A DNA stretch of 64,000 bases from Synaphobranchus kaupii (lineage: Eukaryota > Chordata > Actinopteri > Anguilliformes > Synaphobranchidae), in contig CM056395.1 in the NCBI GenBank assembly GCA_029718625.1, forward strand, positions 24,601,273-24,665,272. The letters run 5' to 3'. Of the stretch, positions 46,666-58,452 are shown in pieces; position 1 is the first letter of the stretch; every line of letters starts with the position of its first letter. The notes under the pieces were generated by a model. The model saw nothing but the letters and a program-made list of their open reading frames with translations. It did no database searches and was not told the origin of the DNA. The translations under genes were made by a program, and so were the position numbers.

Positions 46666-48115
46666 CTGGGAAACAGGTGGAAAGTGAGTGAGTGAGTTTT
46701 TGCTTTTACACTTGCTTACATCTGTGCAGACGCCGTGATACGTTTTATGGAGAAATACTGGACGAAAGGGAGGTAAAGTGCTTTCTAGTCACAGCGCTGT
46801 GTATTACGTACAGGGCAGTGTGCTGTTTTGTTTTTGTCGGTTATTTTGTGTTGCTTGCTTTGTGAAATGCACCCTCGCGCTGAAACCTTTTCATCTTGAA
46901 CTGACACTTGAATGAAAGACTTCATCTTGTTCAAAAAGCAAAATCTTCCCTTGGATCTTCCATACAGGTTTCAACCTTGCGTGGCTAAGAGACTCCAAAC
47001 AAGGACTCAGGCAGAATGGCCAGACTGTGTTTATGATTGAAAATAACACGCAGTAGACATAGGTGATTACACATGTGCATTGGTGCACAAAAACATCTGT
47101 AGACTTGTTGTAACACGTGTTATAAATGAGAAATAGTGATGCCCGTGAAATACAGATGAGGCCAAAATTTTATTGAGACAGGCTTTATTTAATCGCTGGT
47201 ATCAGTACTCCATGCGATAGGCCTGCCCGATCCTTTCAAGCCCTGATTGGTGTTTCCAGTCCCTTCGTACTGCCTAGGCCAGGGGTAGGGAACCCTGATC
47301 CTGGAGAGCCGCAGGGTCTGCTGGTTTTAGTTGTTACTCCCCACTTAATTGATGAATTAAAGCAGTTGATTACACAGTTACCTCACCTCACCTGGTTTCT
47401 CTGGTCTAAGTAGTTGCTGTATTTAAGGTGAAAACAAAAACCAGCAGACCCTGCGGCTCTCTAGGACCAGACGTCCTCTTTTTTCCCCGGACATTTCTTC
47501 TATTTGACCTCAAAAATTTCAGTCCAGACGGGATTTTTAAATTCCTAAAAATGTATGGTTAAGTTTTGCTCATTCCATAGGCTGTATATAAGCAAACAAA
47601 TAGCCTAGTATTATGTGCATAATGTTCTCCTGCCCACCCCAACCACCTGTCCTGTTTTAAAAAAAATCCAATATCACCCTATTACTGCCTCAGTCTGTGT
47701 AAGAGGGGAAACTGACTGGATGATCATTTTGGCTGCTATAGAGGAAAACTAAGAAACCACTTCATGTTACTCAAATATTTCCAGCCCACTGAACATTACA
47801 GAAAAAAACACAATAACATCACCAGCTGTTATGTGTTCCTGACAGTTGATGCAGTGTGTGTTTTTATCTTGCGAATTTCGTAGCCAGCTAGGCGAAGACT
47901 CAAAACGAAAACCGCATTATTTAAAAACGTGCACGGACGAAGCTGACAAACTGCGGCATGATAACCGATCTGCAGATTCTTTCTGCTCACACATAGCTGA
48001 AGCGGTGGCACAAAAAAAAAGACCATTTCTGTGGAACCTTAACAACAGACCAGCTTGTGACATCAGCATGCAGTTTTATACGAATCCTGCTATATGTAAA
48101 ATGAGTCACACCTAC
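46666..48115. other. adgrl3 intron, 1.45 kb
   Basis: Contains a foldback element at 47.28-47.47 kb. Remaining sequence is AT-rich and unrecognised. Confidence 0.7.
47280..47474. mobile_element. hAT-like foldback element, right end truncated
   Basis: Left part CAGGGGTAGGGAACCCTGAT, CCTGGAGAGCCGCAGGGTCT, GCTGGTTTT is mirrored by AAAACCAGCAGACCCTGCGG, CTCTCTAGGACCAG. The right terminus (expected to end in CCCTG) is missing, which explains why no target duplication is found. Confidence 0.8.
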
Positions 48116-48238
48116 CGTTTCTCCCATGTTGCCTCAGCGTCCGCTCTGACAGGCGGATGGAGTTTCCGTGGCCGTCGCCTTGAGGGAATACAAGCTCCTC
48201 CAAATTTCCATCTGTGCTTAAACGTGCCACTTCCAGCT
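48116..48238 (-). CDS. adgrl3: adgrl3 exon, GAIN domain
   Basis: A short 123-bp exon missed by simple ORF searches. It encodes LEVARLSTDGNLEELVFP, then QGDGHGNSIRLSERTLRQHG, ending RN. This corresponds to the GAIN-domain segment of latrophilin-3 that reads LEVARLSTEGNLEDLKFP in mammals. The acceptor is TTCTTTAG and the donor GTAGGT. It enters in phase 1 (the previous exon's C plus AG gives Gln) and leaves in phase 1 (G plus GA of the next exon gives Gly), so the frame is kept on both sides. The PQGDG stretch differs from the mammalian PENMG and the RLSERTLRQ stretch is also divergent, as expected for a fish orthologue. Confidence 0.95.
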
Positions 48239-48537
48239 CTAAAGAAAATGCAAGATATAAAGAGTTAGCGATGCGTTAAACTATCATCTCCTGTCTAATG
48301 GGCACTACATAATGTGACTGTTTCATAGCAAGACTGGTAACTGGCATGATGACACACAGCACCAGTGACAATGTATCTGTATCTCTAAATGATCTCTTCA
48401 TCTGTAACTCAGTGAAACCTAGAATGATTCTGGTCACATTGAATTGTGTTTTACCTTTTGCTCTGCATATTTGGTTTAAGTGCAAAAAAGTGTACGTTTT
48501 TATTTATCTTATCACTCTCTACACATTTAAAGTGATC

Positions 48538-48800
48538 CATCCATATCTACTGCATATCTGGCAGCAGAGTGGTGGTTTGAGGCTCGTTTGATACCTCAGA
48601 CCCTTGATGACTTAGACATTTCGTCAACCATTGTACTGTTAGCATAATTTACAGCTAAATCTAGTCACACCATTCCCATAGAGATCCATTCAAATGCAGA
48701 GAAGTTATAGTATCGCTTGTAAGAGTACCAGAAAATAAAATATCAAGAGTCTTTTGATATTGTTGGGTCATAGACATCAGGAAGAATGGGCATAACTAGC
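48538..48800 (-). repeat. dispersed repeat, copy 2
   Basis: Inverted relative to the copy at 9395-9660: CCATATCTACTGCATATCTG, GTTTGATACCTCAGACCCTT, CCCATAGAGATCCATTCAAA, AGTCTTTTGATATTGTTGGG, TCATAGACATCAGGAAG. The conserved order shows one element family. Confidence 0.82.
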
Positions 48801-49487
48801 TTCAGACTAAACTCGAATGACTGGAAAAGAGTCTGACTACACTCAATGAAACTGGGGAACAAGACAGAAAAACAGATGTTGCAGGTGTGACAGATTTAGG
48901 GGCCATTCATCCATTTAGCACACTGACTTCTTTTTAGTATGTATTAAAAAAGACATCTGGGAAGACTATGGAGATTTCCATACAATGTTGCATTGATTCA
49001 TAAAATGGATACTTAAGCTAGATCGTGCATGTACACTTTACATTTCGACAACTATATTTTAATGCTAAATTGAGGCTCTGGGTGGTTAGGCAATCTTCGG
49101 GGCCCAACCAAACAGCACTCATCATCTTCTCCATTTTCAATTCCCCTGATAAAAGAGCACGTCAGAGCCGCAGACAGACCACTGAAAGCCTGTATAACTC
49201 AATAGCCCCGTTCGTCAATAATAAAAAAAAATTTGAACGCGCTGGTTAAAGCAAATCCTCTAAGGAGCGGGTCTTTAAATTGCAGAATTCTTTAGCACGT
49301 ATTGATCCGAGCGCTGCTTTATAGCCACAAATGACCCCTTTATCACTTTAAGCGTATACTTGAGCTGGCCCGCTAAAACAAAATATTAAATCTGCTGTCT
49401 TTCCTCACACAACCCCTCCCCAAATAGAAAAATTATAAACATTAAATAAATTAAATTAAAGAAGACACTTGGCCCTTATCTTTAAGG

Positions 49488-49668
49488 CAGGGCTATCAAA
49501 CTCCATGGGGGGCACCGTATCTGCAGATATTTGTGATAAACAAGGTGTGTGCATTTTATAGCTGATCAAAAACTTTTTTTTTCAATTAAGAAATGGTGCT
49601 GAAACACATTTAAAATGAGCAGACCCAGTGGCCCTCCTAGACTGCCTTCCAATGCCCCTGCTCAGGGC
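49488..49668. mobile_element. degraded hAT-like foldback element
   Basis: GGCTATCAAACTCCATGG...TATCTGCAGATA near the left and GAGCAGACCCAGTGGCCCTC near the right resemble the ends of the 47280 type, with much divergence. Confidence 0.45.
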
Positions 49669-49929
49669 CTCCTGAAACACGGCAGAACAAAAAGTTTAAC
49701 TTTCTACATTTTTTGACACAAGTGTCCTGGATGACAAAAACATGTTGAAGTGAAAATACGTTCAGATATATTCTTTTATTTTTAAGAAATGTTCCTTGAC
49801 TATAGTGTAGATTTCAGCATACTATAATATATGGTTCTTGAGATTAAGAACAGAGACGCATGTGCCCTACAGGGGACTAAAGTGAATTTTCTCAGGTCTT
49901 AGGAGGTTATAGCCGCCCTCTTTCATGTG

Positions 49930-50320
49930 AAGAGACGCGATGACGGCTGTGGGGACTAAAGGGGAGCCTCTGTGGTTTTCGGGCTTTCGGATGCACAGCT
50001 GTTGCGTGGGCGGGAAACGCGAGGCGGCCGCTTTTACGCTGCAGGAGGGGGAGAAAAGCCGTCGCCGTCGGAGACCAAAACACGGCAGCCGCGCGAGATT
50101 GCGCCCCTTTTTTACGGGCGCAAACTGGATCCAAGCGGACCTTTTGATCTGGCGGTGGGGCCAGTTAAGCCCCATGGCTCCCGGTGTGAAACTTTGGCTT
50201 CGAAACGTATCCGTGCCAAGGCTACACCTTCAAAGCTTCGCTTTAATTTCTACATTCTCAAACTGCACAAATGCAGAGAAAGAGGACCGTGGCCCTGACC
50301 AGTTGTGGATAACCTAAATA
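49930..50320. promoter_or_regulatory. CpG-rich intronic island
   Basis: A stretch of about 390 bp with dense CpG (GGGCGGGAAACGCGAGGCGG, AAGCCGTCGCCGTCGGAGAC, GCAGCCGCGCGAGATTGCGC), set in an AT-rich intron. Long ORFs on both strands result from the GC content. Could be an alternative promoter, a regulatory element or an unrecognised repeat. Confidence 0.4.
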
Positions 50321-51719
50321 AAAGTTGCCCTCATTATAAACACTCTCAGAAAGAAACAGTGTCTTAACCGGAGCTAAGCCACACTTTGGTGCTGCTCTCT
50401 CCACGCCTCTCCTAACGCCAACTCCTGCTCGGATGAATAGGCATGTCAAACAAACGTGACACGATAATGTCATTTTCCGGACATTTCCTGCGGCGAACCC
50501 GCCGTTCCACCCTGCGCTCTATGCCAAGAACGTCTTCATCAGAAGCCCCGGTTTTATCCGGCGTTTCGTGAAACATTGCGTGGCTTTAAGAGTGGCTTTT
50601 AAAGCGGGGAGAATTCCTCTCGCTTGAGATCAGCCTGTAGGTACATCACAGCTGGTTTAAATAACAGGATCATCTGGGAGAGAAAAAAAAATATGGTTCA
50701 CAAAATTGTCTGTGACGGAAAAATTCTGAACATCAAATTCAGAAGACAAAATCAGTGGGTTCATGGGAATGTTGATCTATTTATTCCCAGTTAATGAACA
50801 GATCCATTTTAGTCTTTAGTCCTAGTCTTTTTTAAGCTGTATTGATAAATACAGAAAGACGGAAATTAACTTGTATCTTTCCAAATTCATGTCAATGAAA
50901 GGTATCGCTGGTATAAGACAGCACCAGTACTGAAGGAGAAAATGTCCGATACGCTTCTGAACATTGACGACATGGTTGAAGGCAGCATCTTTTTACTGTA
51001 GTCAGACAGGAGGCCTAACGAATAGAAATGCCAACGCACTGATAACTAAATGGAGCGAGCAAATCAAAAGTTGCAGCGGAAATGTCAGGAACGCATGATT
51101 AACCCGGGTGAAGCCACAAAAAATGCACTGTGGGTAAAAAAAATAATTAAAAAAAAACTCAAAGGAAAAAAAAACAAAAAAAAACACAGGATATCACCAG
51201 AAATGCAAAATACAGCCATCACATTTGACTTCTGACGAGTATGTAAACTCATTCTGCGGTCATGCCATCTCTGCTAATCTGCAAACACTCAAACGCACAC
51301 ATGCAATCTGATTATTTCCTCATCATTTCCTTTTATAATTTGCCACGTATTGTACATCAGACTTGCCTCATAATTGGTTCCCACTATATTAAGCTATTAA
51401 TTCAGAAAGTACCACAGACTGAAAAATTTTACCCGCATAATTTATGTTACTTTTTTACAAAACCACAGCAAGCATTACATTTTTTTTTTCCTTCTTCTGC
51501 TGCAACGGAATCTATTACTACCATCACCGCTACAACTGCTGCGTTTACAATTAGCATTTATGTTACTGCAAACTGTTGAAAAGTATTGAAAATAGAAAAT
51601 GATATCTTAAGGCCTAGCCTTGGGGAAAAAAAATAGAATGCTTCTGTGACTACATATTTAAAAATAAAAAAAAATAAAAAAAATAAAATTAAAAAAACAA
51701 GCCTAGGGAATGTCTAGGC

Positions 51720-52490
51720 CAGTGGTTCCCAAACTCGGTCCTCGGGGACCACTGTGTATGCTGGTTTTCGTTCCAACCACAATTGCAATCCCAAAATCCT
51801 AAGAAGCTGTTGATTTTTCTTAATTAGGTGCTTTTCATGTTTAGAGGGATTATTTACCCACTTAAGCCACATCATGTCAGAAATAGCTATGCATGCCATG
51901 AAGAATAAAAATTCCCATGTTCCTACTGTGCTTATTGGGCTGTTTTGCAAATAGGTAACATTTTTTTAAGCTGATCAAATTAAAGACTGGGGTGAATCAA
52001 TTGGCTCCTAATTAGGTAGTTGAAAACGTGAGTTTTTAAGTTCCCTCATCAAGTTTTTCTTAAATGTATTAACACTGCAAGTTTGGCTCGTTATCATTTT
52101 CTTTGTCTTTTTTTCATTATTTATCAAATGGTTAGTTTTAGTGGCCATTTCACTAATTAGGAGCCTATTGATTCACCTCAGTCTTTAATTTAATTTAATT
52201 TAATAAAATAAAATGAATTTGGTCAGTTAAAAAATGTTTTTGTTTTTTTTTGCCCCTTTTTGTAATTATTTGCAATGTAGCACAATGAGAACATTGTACT
52301 TTCATTATTCATGACATGCATAGCTATTGCCAACATAATGTGGCTTAAGACGGTAAATAATCCCTCTAAATATGACAAACACCTAATTAAGAACAATTGA
52401 CATCTTGTTAAAATTCCGGGATTGCAATTGTGGTTGGAACAAAAACCAGCATACACAGTGGTCCCCGAGGACCGAGTTTGGGAACCACTG
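51720..52490. mobile_element. hAT-like large foldback element, 8-bp target duplication
   Basis: Left end CAGTGGTTCCCAAACTCGGT and right end ACCGAGTTTGGGAACCACTG are exact inverted repeats that extend far inward: GGTGAATCAATTGGCTCCTA left, TAGGAGCCTATTGATTCACC right. GTCTAGGC flanks both sides (51712-51719 and 52491-52498). Length 771 bp with arms of over 300 bp. No transposase is encoded. Confidence 0.93.
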
Positions 52491-52869
52491 GTCTAGGCTG
52501 AACACACCAATTGTTTAATCTCCCATTGGTCCAGGACTGTCCCCGTGTTCCTGTGACGGCATGTCCTCTATGTTTACCACAGTATACGCTTTGGACATAT
52601 ATGCACATATACTGTATATGTGGACCAACAATGGGGTCAAAGACTCTGGGAGATCAGGCAATAATCAGGATCCTCCAGGTCGTTGCTGTTATTATGCTCC
52701 TTAATGATCAGGCAGGAACATTAATCCAACTACAAAGCTTATCTATTAATTATTTATGTTTTAAACTAGGTAATTTACCATTTATAAGTACAGTTGGATG
52801 GCAGTTGGAACAAGGTCCTTGCTTAAAAGTATAACAACATCAAATCAAATAGTAATAATAACAAGAACA

Positions 52870-52880
52870 ACAACAACAAG

Positions 52881-52913
<33 letters not shown>

Positions 52914-52916
52914 TAA
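52870..52916. repeat. (AAC/AAT)n repeat
   Basis: Imperfect AACAACAAC followed by ATAATAATA units. Confidence 0.88.
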
Positions 52917-53487
52917 CACAAGCACAGTTCCTTAGACACAACAGTGCACTGCTGCCCTGATTCACAGCAGCTGGCTTAAGTGATGTTCCAATAATGGCTT
53001 AAAAACAATGCATTTGCCTGACTTGTGTGAATTTGATCATGGCGTCTTATCTTCTCGGCAGGTGTTGGGGGGAGGAGGGGCATGAGCGAATGGCGAATAG
53101 CATGGTGTCTCTGCGGATGTAGACGGGATGTCCACATCCTGAAGGACAAGGACGTCATCCTTAATGACCTTAAGGAACTTTTTGAGTAACCCCACAATGT
53201 CCCACGCCCATCGGAGTACAGCAAGCCAGAAAGTGCGGCAGAATGACCATAACCCAGGCCTTTCAGAACGGCAGGGCAGCCACGGGGAACTAACCAATGC
53301 AGACCAAAACAACCAGGTGAGTTACCGGCACAATCTGCCATTTTAACTGATCATTTAAGTACTAAATAACAGCATGCGCCGCTCCGAGACCAGGACTGAC
53401 GGCCGCTGTTTAAGCAGATTTGCTAAAATCAAAGCAGAGGCAGAGATAGCCTTTGCGGTATTACAGATATTACATGATGTCATACAT

Positions 53488-53655
53488 GGCTGTATATTAT
53501 CAACAGAGCTATGCAAAACTCTTTTGTCATTTTATATGCACATCAATGAACCGTTTGGTTTAACTTAACACGCCTGTATATTACCAGCAGAGCAATTTGA
53601 AACTCTTTTGTCATTTGATATGCACATCAATGAACCGTTTGGTATAAGTCAATGC
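53488..53655. repeat. 84-bp tandem duplication
   Basis: TGTATATTATCAACAGAGC at 53491 and TGTATATTACCAGCAGAGC at 53575; both are followed by CTCTTTTGTCATTT and CACATCAATGAACCGTTTGG. Confidence 0.88.
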
Positions 53656-54282
53656 GCAAATAGGAAACACATCTGAGCTTCAAACATTTTTTCTGTAGAA
53701 CATATCACTGAAACTTCCTTAAGGAGGCTCACGTCATCTTTTTTGTCTCTAATAACAAGATAATCTTTTGCTTGCTAGGGCAATGTGACTGGATGCGCAG
53801 GGTACACTATTGTTTTAATTTAAAGCTTAATTCATGCTGTTGTGCAAAATGACAATATTGTGTGCACTAGCTGAATAGCACCCCGATATATTTGAGTGCG
53901 CCACGAAGAAGGCGTGCGCCCCAAAACTTCAGAATCAAGGACCCTACATTCCACAACAAAGCCACTGGCATGCGGGTATTCCGGCCTGTCTGCGTTCCCT
54001 TTGGAAATGGATAAAAGTTTTAAGGAAACCGCAACCAGAGAGAAAGCCTTCACAGAGAATTGAACATACATGAGGTTTTCCAATGAAACGCAGGCGCCAC
54101 TTGATAGAACCCAGACCGTACAGGAATAATGTAACTCCATAATGATTTCAAGGGCAGCACGCATTATGAGTGATTTAGGACGGGCTGGCAGAGCTTTTCA
54201 CCACAGAGACTCAGCATATTCCCAGACACTCGCGGGAAAGGCGGAAGAAAGCCATCTAAAGAGGGTAGCCGCTACACATCAA

Positions 54283-54416
54283 GGCGGCAGCGTAGTATAA
54301 CGCTTACGGACATGGCCTTGTGACATAAAGGTTGTAGGTTCGATTCCCAGGTAGGACACAGCCACTGCACCTGCATTGCTGTGAAACGCCTGCTAAATGC
54401 CTGTAATGTAATGTAA
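54283..54416 (+). mobile_element. SINE, internally deleted
   Basis: Head GGCGGCAGCGTAGTATAACG, B box GTAGGTTCGATTCCCAGG, then a jump to CACCTGCATTGCT and CGCCTGCTAAATGCCTGTAA with a GTAATGTAA tail. The middle segment is missing. A second, weaker head (GCGGGTTTACATCCCGAATA) follows at 54.42-54.53 kb. Confidence 0.83.
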
Positions 54417-56098
54417 ATCAGTGTTCCAATGGTACGATGTGGAAAAGCGGCTAGCAGGACATGCGGGTTTACATCCCGAATAGGGCGCTGCTTATTTCCC
54501 CTTTAGCAAAGTAGACAGTAAAACGCTCAGTGTTAATTAAACTCTAAAGGAATTTGTATGAGTAAAAAAAAAAAGAAAAAAAAAAAAAAAAAAAAAGTAC
54601 TTTGTAGAAGATAGTGTACATGCGTACCTTTAGGAATAAGCTTTCCCAAATTTTGAGAATCCATAACCACAGCTAGTGCTAGTTATTAATCTTTTTTTAT
54701 TTTTTATAACATGGTGCAGTGTGACAACATCTAAATGCAGTTTGTACAAATTGATTTCCTTGATTGCCCAAAGCAATTACATTAGGAAAGTTTAATGAGG
54801 AATTCCACCTGCAGGCTGAGGAGCCGACTGGGAAGCGGTTTCATTCAATAAATTGCACCTTTTTACAATCTTTTTTTTTTCTTTTTTCTTTTCCACATCC
54901 AACTGTCCCCTTGCAAACTGGCCTGTATATAACATTCCATACACCTTGGAAACAAGAGAACAACAACTAGAATGGCACTCAGAGAGATGCTACACCCGTG
55001 GCATGTGCTAATCTCCACCCTGAACGTAATATGCTTGGGGCTAAAACTTTGATCTTGCACTGTGAAGGCGGGCATTGACCAATTGGGCAAAAAGTTCAAG
55101 ATTCAAGTTAATGCCAAACTGTCAACATTTCCACAAAATTTCATCACGATCGGAGTAGAATTGTTCGAGTTATGGATGATAGGGACACGAACACAGACAG
55201 ACAGAAACGCAAACAGAGAGGAGCGAAATCAATACCGTCTGCTTGCGCTACGCACATGCGGGTGTAATAATAATAATAATAATGGGCTTCAGAGTTATCT
55301 TCAGGCTTTATATTGATTTAAACAATACCAGTGTTTGATAGGTTTCCTCTAGAAAAGCAAACAGAATACTCATGCAATGCATTTTCACAGGAAGACAAAG
55401 ATAATGAGACCAAGAAGAGCATGAGTCACAGACGTTGCTGTAGAGCCCATTTAATCAGCCCGTCATCAAAGGAGGCTGAAAGGCAGCTCTTGTCTCTGGC
55501 TACCACCCGGAGGTCCTGACATCATTAGCGGAACTTTGTGCTTCATACAAGGGAGGGCATTAAAAATGCATTCCCTTACCATGTAGTAGGCTTTAATTAC
55601 AGTACATTTAACAGCACTTTACAGAATGAAAAAATTATTTTTAAAAATACATCCTTCGGCTGAATATCCGTCATGTTTACACACCCACCCAAAGGTGAGG
55701 AGTGCTTGGGAACACCGGCAGTACCATTTAGCTCTCATTACTTGAATAACTCTATCCTGGGTAAAAGCAATCAAATCACTATCATCTATGCTTTCTGCGA
55801 CATTAAATGCAATTTAATCTCTGTCATTCTTTGTCATTGTATTACTATTTCCATCTATTTACACTTACACGCTCAAATTTGTCTAGCTGCGTGTGTCGAA
55901 TGTGAATCTTTTTAAATGGTGAGATATAAGCCCCATGAGGTATTTTACTTTTTCTTTTTTTTTTACCTCGCCTGCACATTCTGTTTATATTTAGTTGTTT
56001 TCCTTTTCTTGTCTTATGTGCAAATAAATAAGCCAGTGCTGTAGCTCCCTGAGGAGCTACAGGGGCCGTACTGTAGGGGGCGCTGCGCTGGGACTCAC

Positions 56099-56282
56099 GT
56101 ATGTTCTCGGTCTTCTCCTGCACGATGTCGGTCTTGAGTAGGTTGTCGGCCAGAACGAAGGCTCCCTCCTCCACCGTGTCCAGGAGCATGGTGGCCGCCC
56201 TCAGCTGCTCGCTGGTGGGCAGGTCCCTCCAGGCCGCCTGGGCCTGGGGCTGGAGAAGGTTGTTCACTGTCTCTACCATGGC
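56099..56282 (-). CDS. adgrl3: adgrl3 exon, GAIN domain (first exon in window)
   Basis: This exon encodes part of the GAIN domain, the extracellular fold that supports self-cleavage in adhesion GPCRs. The translation begins AMVETVNNLLQPQAQAAW and continues through LRAATMLLDTVEEGAFVLAD to VQEKTENI. It matches the region of latrophilins downstream of the hormone-receptor motif with few changes. The acceptor is CTCTCAG and the donor is GTGAGT. The exon is 184 bp, starts in phase 0 and ends in phase 1: the final C joins AG of the next exon to make a Gln codon. The acceptor is fed by a ~600-nt pyrimidine-rich tract. The preceding exon was not found in the 7.7 kb upstream. Family assignment is very secure; paralogue assignment rests on the later tail exons. 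Confidence 0.96.
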
Positions 56283-56283
56283 C

Positions 56284-56290
56284 TGAGAGA

Positions 56291-56328
<38 letters not shown>

Positions 56329-56878
56329 GGGAGAGAAGAAAAGAAGGACAGGGAGAAAGGCAGAAAGGGGGGGGGGGTGAGAGAGAGGGAGAGGGGGAGG
56401 GGGAGAATGAGAGAAAATAAGAAAGAGAGGGGGGACAGGAGGAGAGGGAGAGAAGAAGAGAGAGCGAGAAAGAGAGGAAGAGAAGGACAGGGAGAGAGGG
56501 AGAGAGGGAGAAAGGGGGGGAGTGAGAGAGAGGGAGAAGGGGGGAGGCAGAGAGGGTGAAGAAAGAGATAGGGGAGAAGAACAGGGAGAGAGGGAGAGAG
56601 AGATACAGGGGGAGAGGGAGAAAGGAAAAGAAAGGAAGAGAATGACAGGGAGAGAGGGAGAGGGAAAGAGAGGGGGAAGTGAGAGAGAGAGGGAGGGATA
56701 GGGGGAGAAGAACAGGAAGAGAGGGAGAGAGAGGGAGGGATAGGGGGAGAAGAACAGGAAGAGAGGGAGAGAGATACAGGGGGAGAGGGAGGGAGAAAAG
56801 AGGAAGAGAATGACAGGGAGAGTGGGAGAGGGAAAAATAGGGGGGAGTGAGAGAGAGGGAGAGAGAGGGAGAGAGATA
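56284..56878. repeat. ~600-bp polypurine/polypyrimidine tract
   Basis: Almost pure A and G on the plus strand (GAGAGAGAG, GGGGGAGTGAGAGAG and so on), hence almost pure C and T in the pre-mRNA sense, running straight into the acceptor of the exon at 56282. The Ser/Pro/Leu-rich ORFs here are artefacts of composition. Confidence 0.95.
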
Positions 56879-58086
56879 CCATTGGAGATAAATGTTAATT
56901 ATGTACTGAAATGTACTAACTGTAAAAACTACAGAAATATAAAACTGTACTGAATGTACTAACAACTGAAGAACCCGTGTCACTTCTATTAAACAACGAA
57001 TAGAAATCTCCATTTAGGCATGGTTGAATGTAATTATGTTATAAAACACCAATCGTGCACTTTCAAATTCCATTTCAGACAAATTACGCTTTAAAAAGGA
57101 TGGCATAAAAAGTTTGTGGCTGCCTCAGTTTGACTGGCTTAGCCAAGAACCTTTAACAGAAACTCAGCCACATCGACCATAATGCAAGCTGTCAGTATGT
57201 CACTTGCTATATCCAACATCAGAATCTGGGCCTAAGTAGGCTAATAAACCCATTAATGAGGTCGGGCACGGTGTATTTTCAGGGAATGCTGATTTGAAGT
57301 GCGTCCGATACGCACGTGCCATGGCATCACAAACCAACGGGGACACCCACTGCTTCAGACAAACCTGCGACGGGAGGCATTGCTATCCCTTCACACCTTG
57401 CTCTAAATCTCAGCACACGGCGGGGGGACATAGGACCACGGCGTACGCTAAACATCGCAGAGGTAGCAAGCTCGCGAGCATTAAAAGAGCAGATATAAAG
57501 AGCGTGAAAGCGTACTGCCGAGACAGATGTGACTAGATAAAGGGGCACTTGGAAACAGGAAATATCCCAGGTAATGAGTCCTGAGCATCTGTCACAACAC
57601 AGACGAGCGGCGCAGAGGAAACGACGTGGCTGACACCCCTAAATTCACTAGCTTATCAGCGCAAGGAGTTGTGCATAATTGTACATGTCTGTCTTCGGCT
57701 TGCGTTACAACCTTTTAAAAGTGTATCGCAGAATCTCAAGACAGCCAGCGTGAAGAATCCATGCCATTCATTGACAGGGAAATCAAAAGGAATGGTCAAA
57801 AAAAAAGTTTTTTAAAAAAATACGGAAAAAAGTGAGGATATCAAGGACGTTTCCAGAATGTGAGAAACTTAGTCATGTGACATGAGACTGAACTCGGTTC
57901 ACTGTTAGAAAATGGTGGCCAGGCAACAGCACCAAACTCTTCAGCGCAAAAGCACACCCGTGTAACAGCAAACAGAAATAAGCAATGGAATCTCTATTAG
58001 TCTGTTGTCCTAACAACCAAAATAAATGTCATTACCTCATTACAGTTGATGTTGTAAATGTAGGAACTGATGATTTGCATATACAC

Positions 58087-58452
58087 TAGGGCTGCACAAT
58101 TAATCAAATTCTAATTGTGATAACAGTATTGGCTTTCCACGATTACTAAACAAGAATAATCGAGAATGACGGTTTTGAAGGCACAGTCTGTTTACAAATG
58201 AAAACTCACTTTACTGGACTTTCTCTGGTGTTCTATATCAAATACAGCAGTCCTATTTTACCTCCCTCACAGTAGAGGGTTAGGGTTAGAAAATGTGAAA
58301 ATATAAGCATTATTCTGTTCATTCAAAATGTTAAAGTGCAATAACAGTATTATGTTCCGAAAACCAATAAATTATCGTATTAAATAATCGTGATCTCAAT
58401 ATTGACTAAAATAATCGTTATTGTAATTTTTTGCCATAATCGTGCAGCCCTA
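58087..58452. mobile_element. hAT-like MITE with 8-bp target duplication
   Basis: Starts TAGGGCTGCACAATTAATCA and ends CATAATCGTGCAGCCCTA, inverted repeats. ATATACAC flanks both sides exactly (58079-58086 and 58453-58460). Length 366 bp, no coding capacity. Confidence 0.93.

Larger units (their letters stand above)
48239..56098. other. adgrl3 intron, 7.9 kb
   Basis: Contains a dispersed repeat, a degraded MITE, a CpG-rich island, a large hAT foldback element, AT microsatellites, an 84-bp tandem duplication and two SINE fragments. Segments 50.4-51.5 and 55.3-56.0 kb show nothing recognised. Confidence 0.7.

Noticed and set aside
49867..50317. ORFs of 100-125 codons on both strands
   Set aside because: Result of the CpG-rich island having few stop codons; no recognisable protein features.
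55845..57013. Long minus-strand ORFs (345 and 246 codons) rich in Ser, Leu and Pro
   Set aside because: They are translations of the polypyrimidine tract. Only the segment 56099-56282 is real coding sequence, and it is bounded by splice sites.
57294..57548. Overlapping ORFs of 60-80 codons on both strands
   Set aside because: Short, mutually overlapping and without similarity to anything I know.
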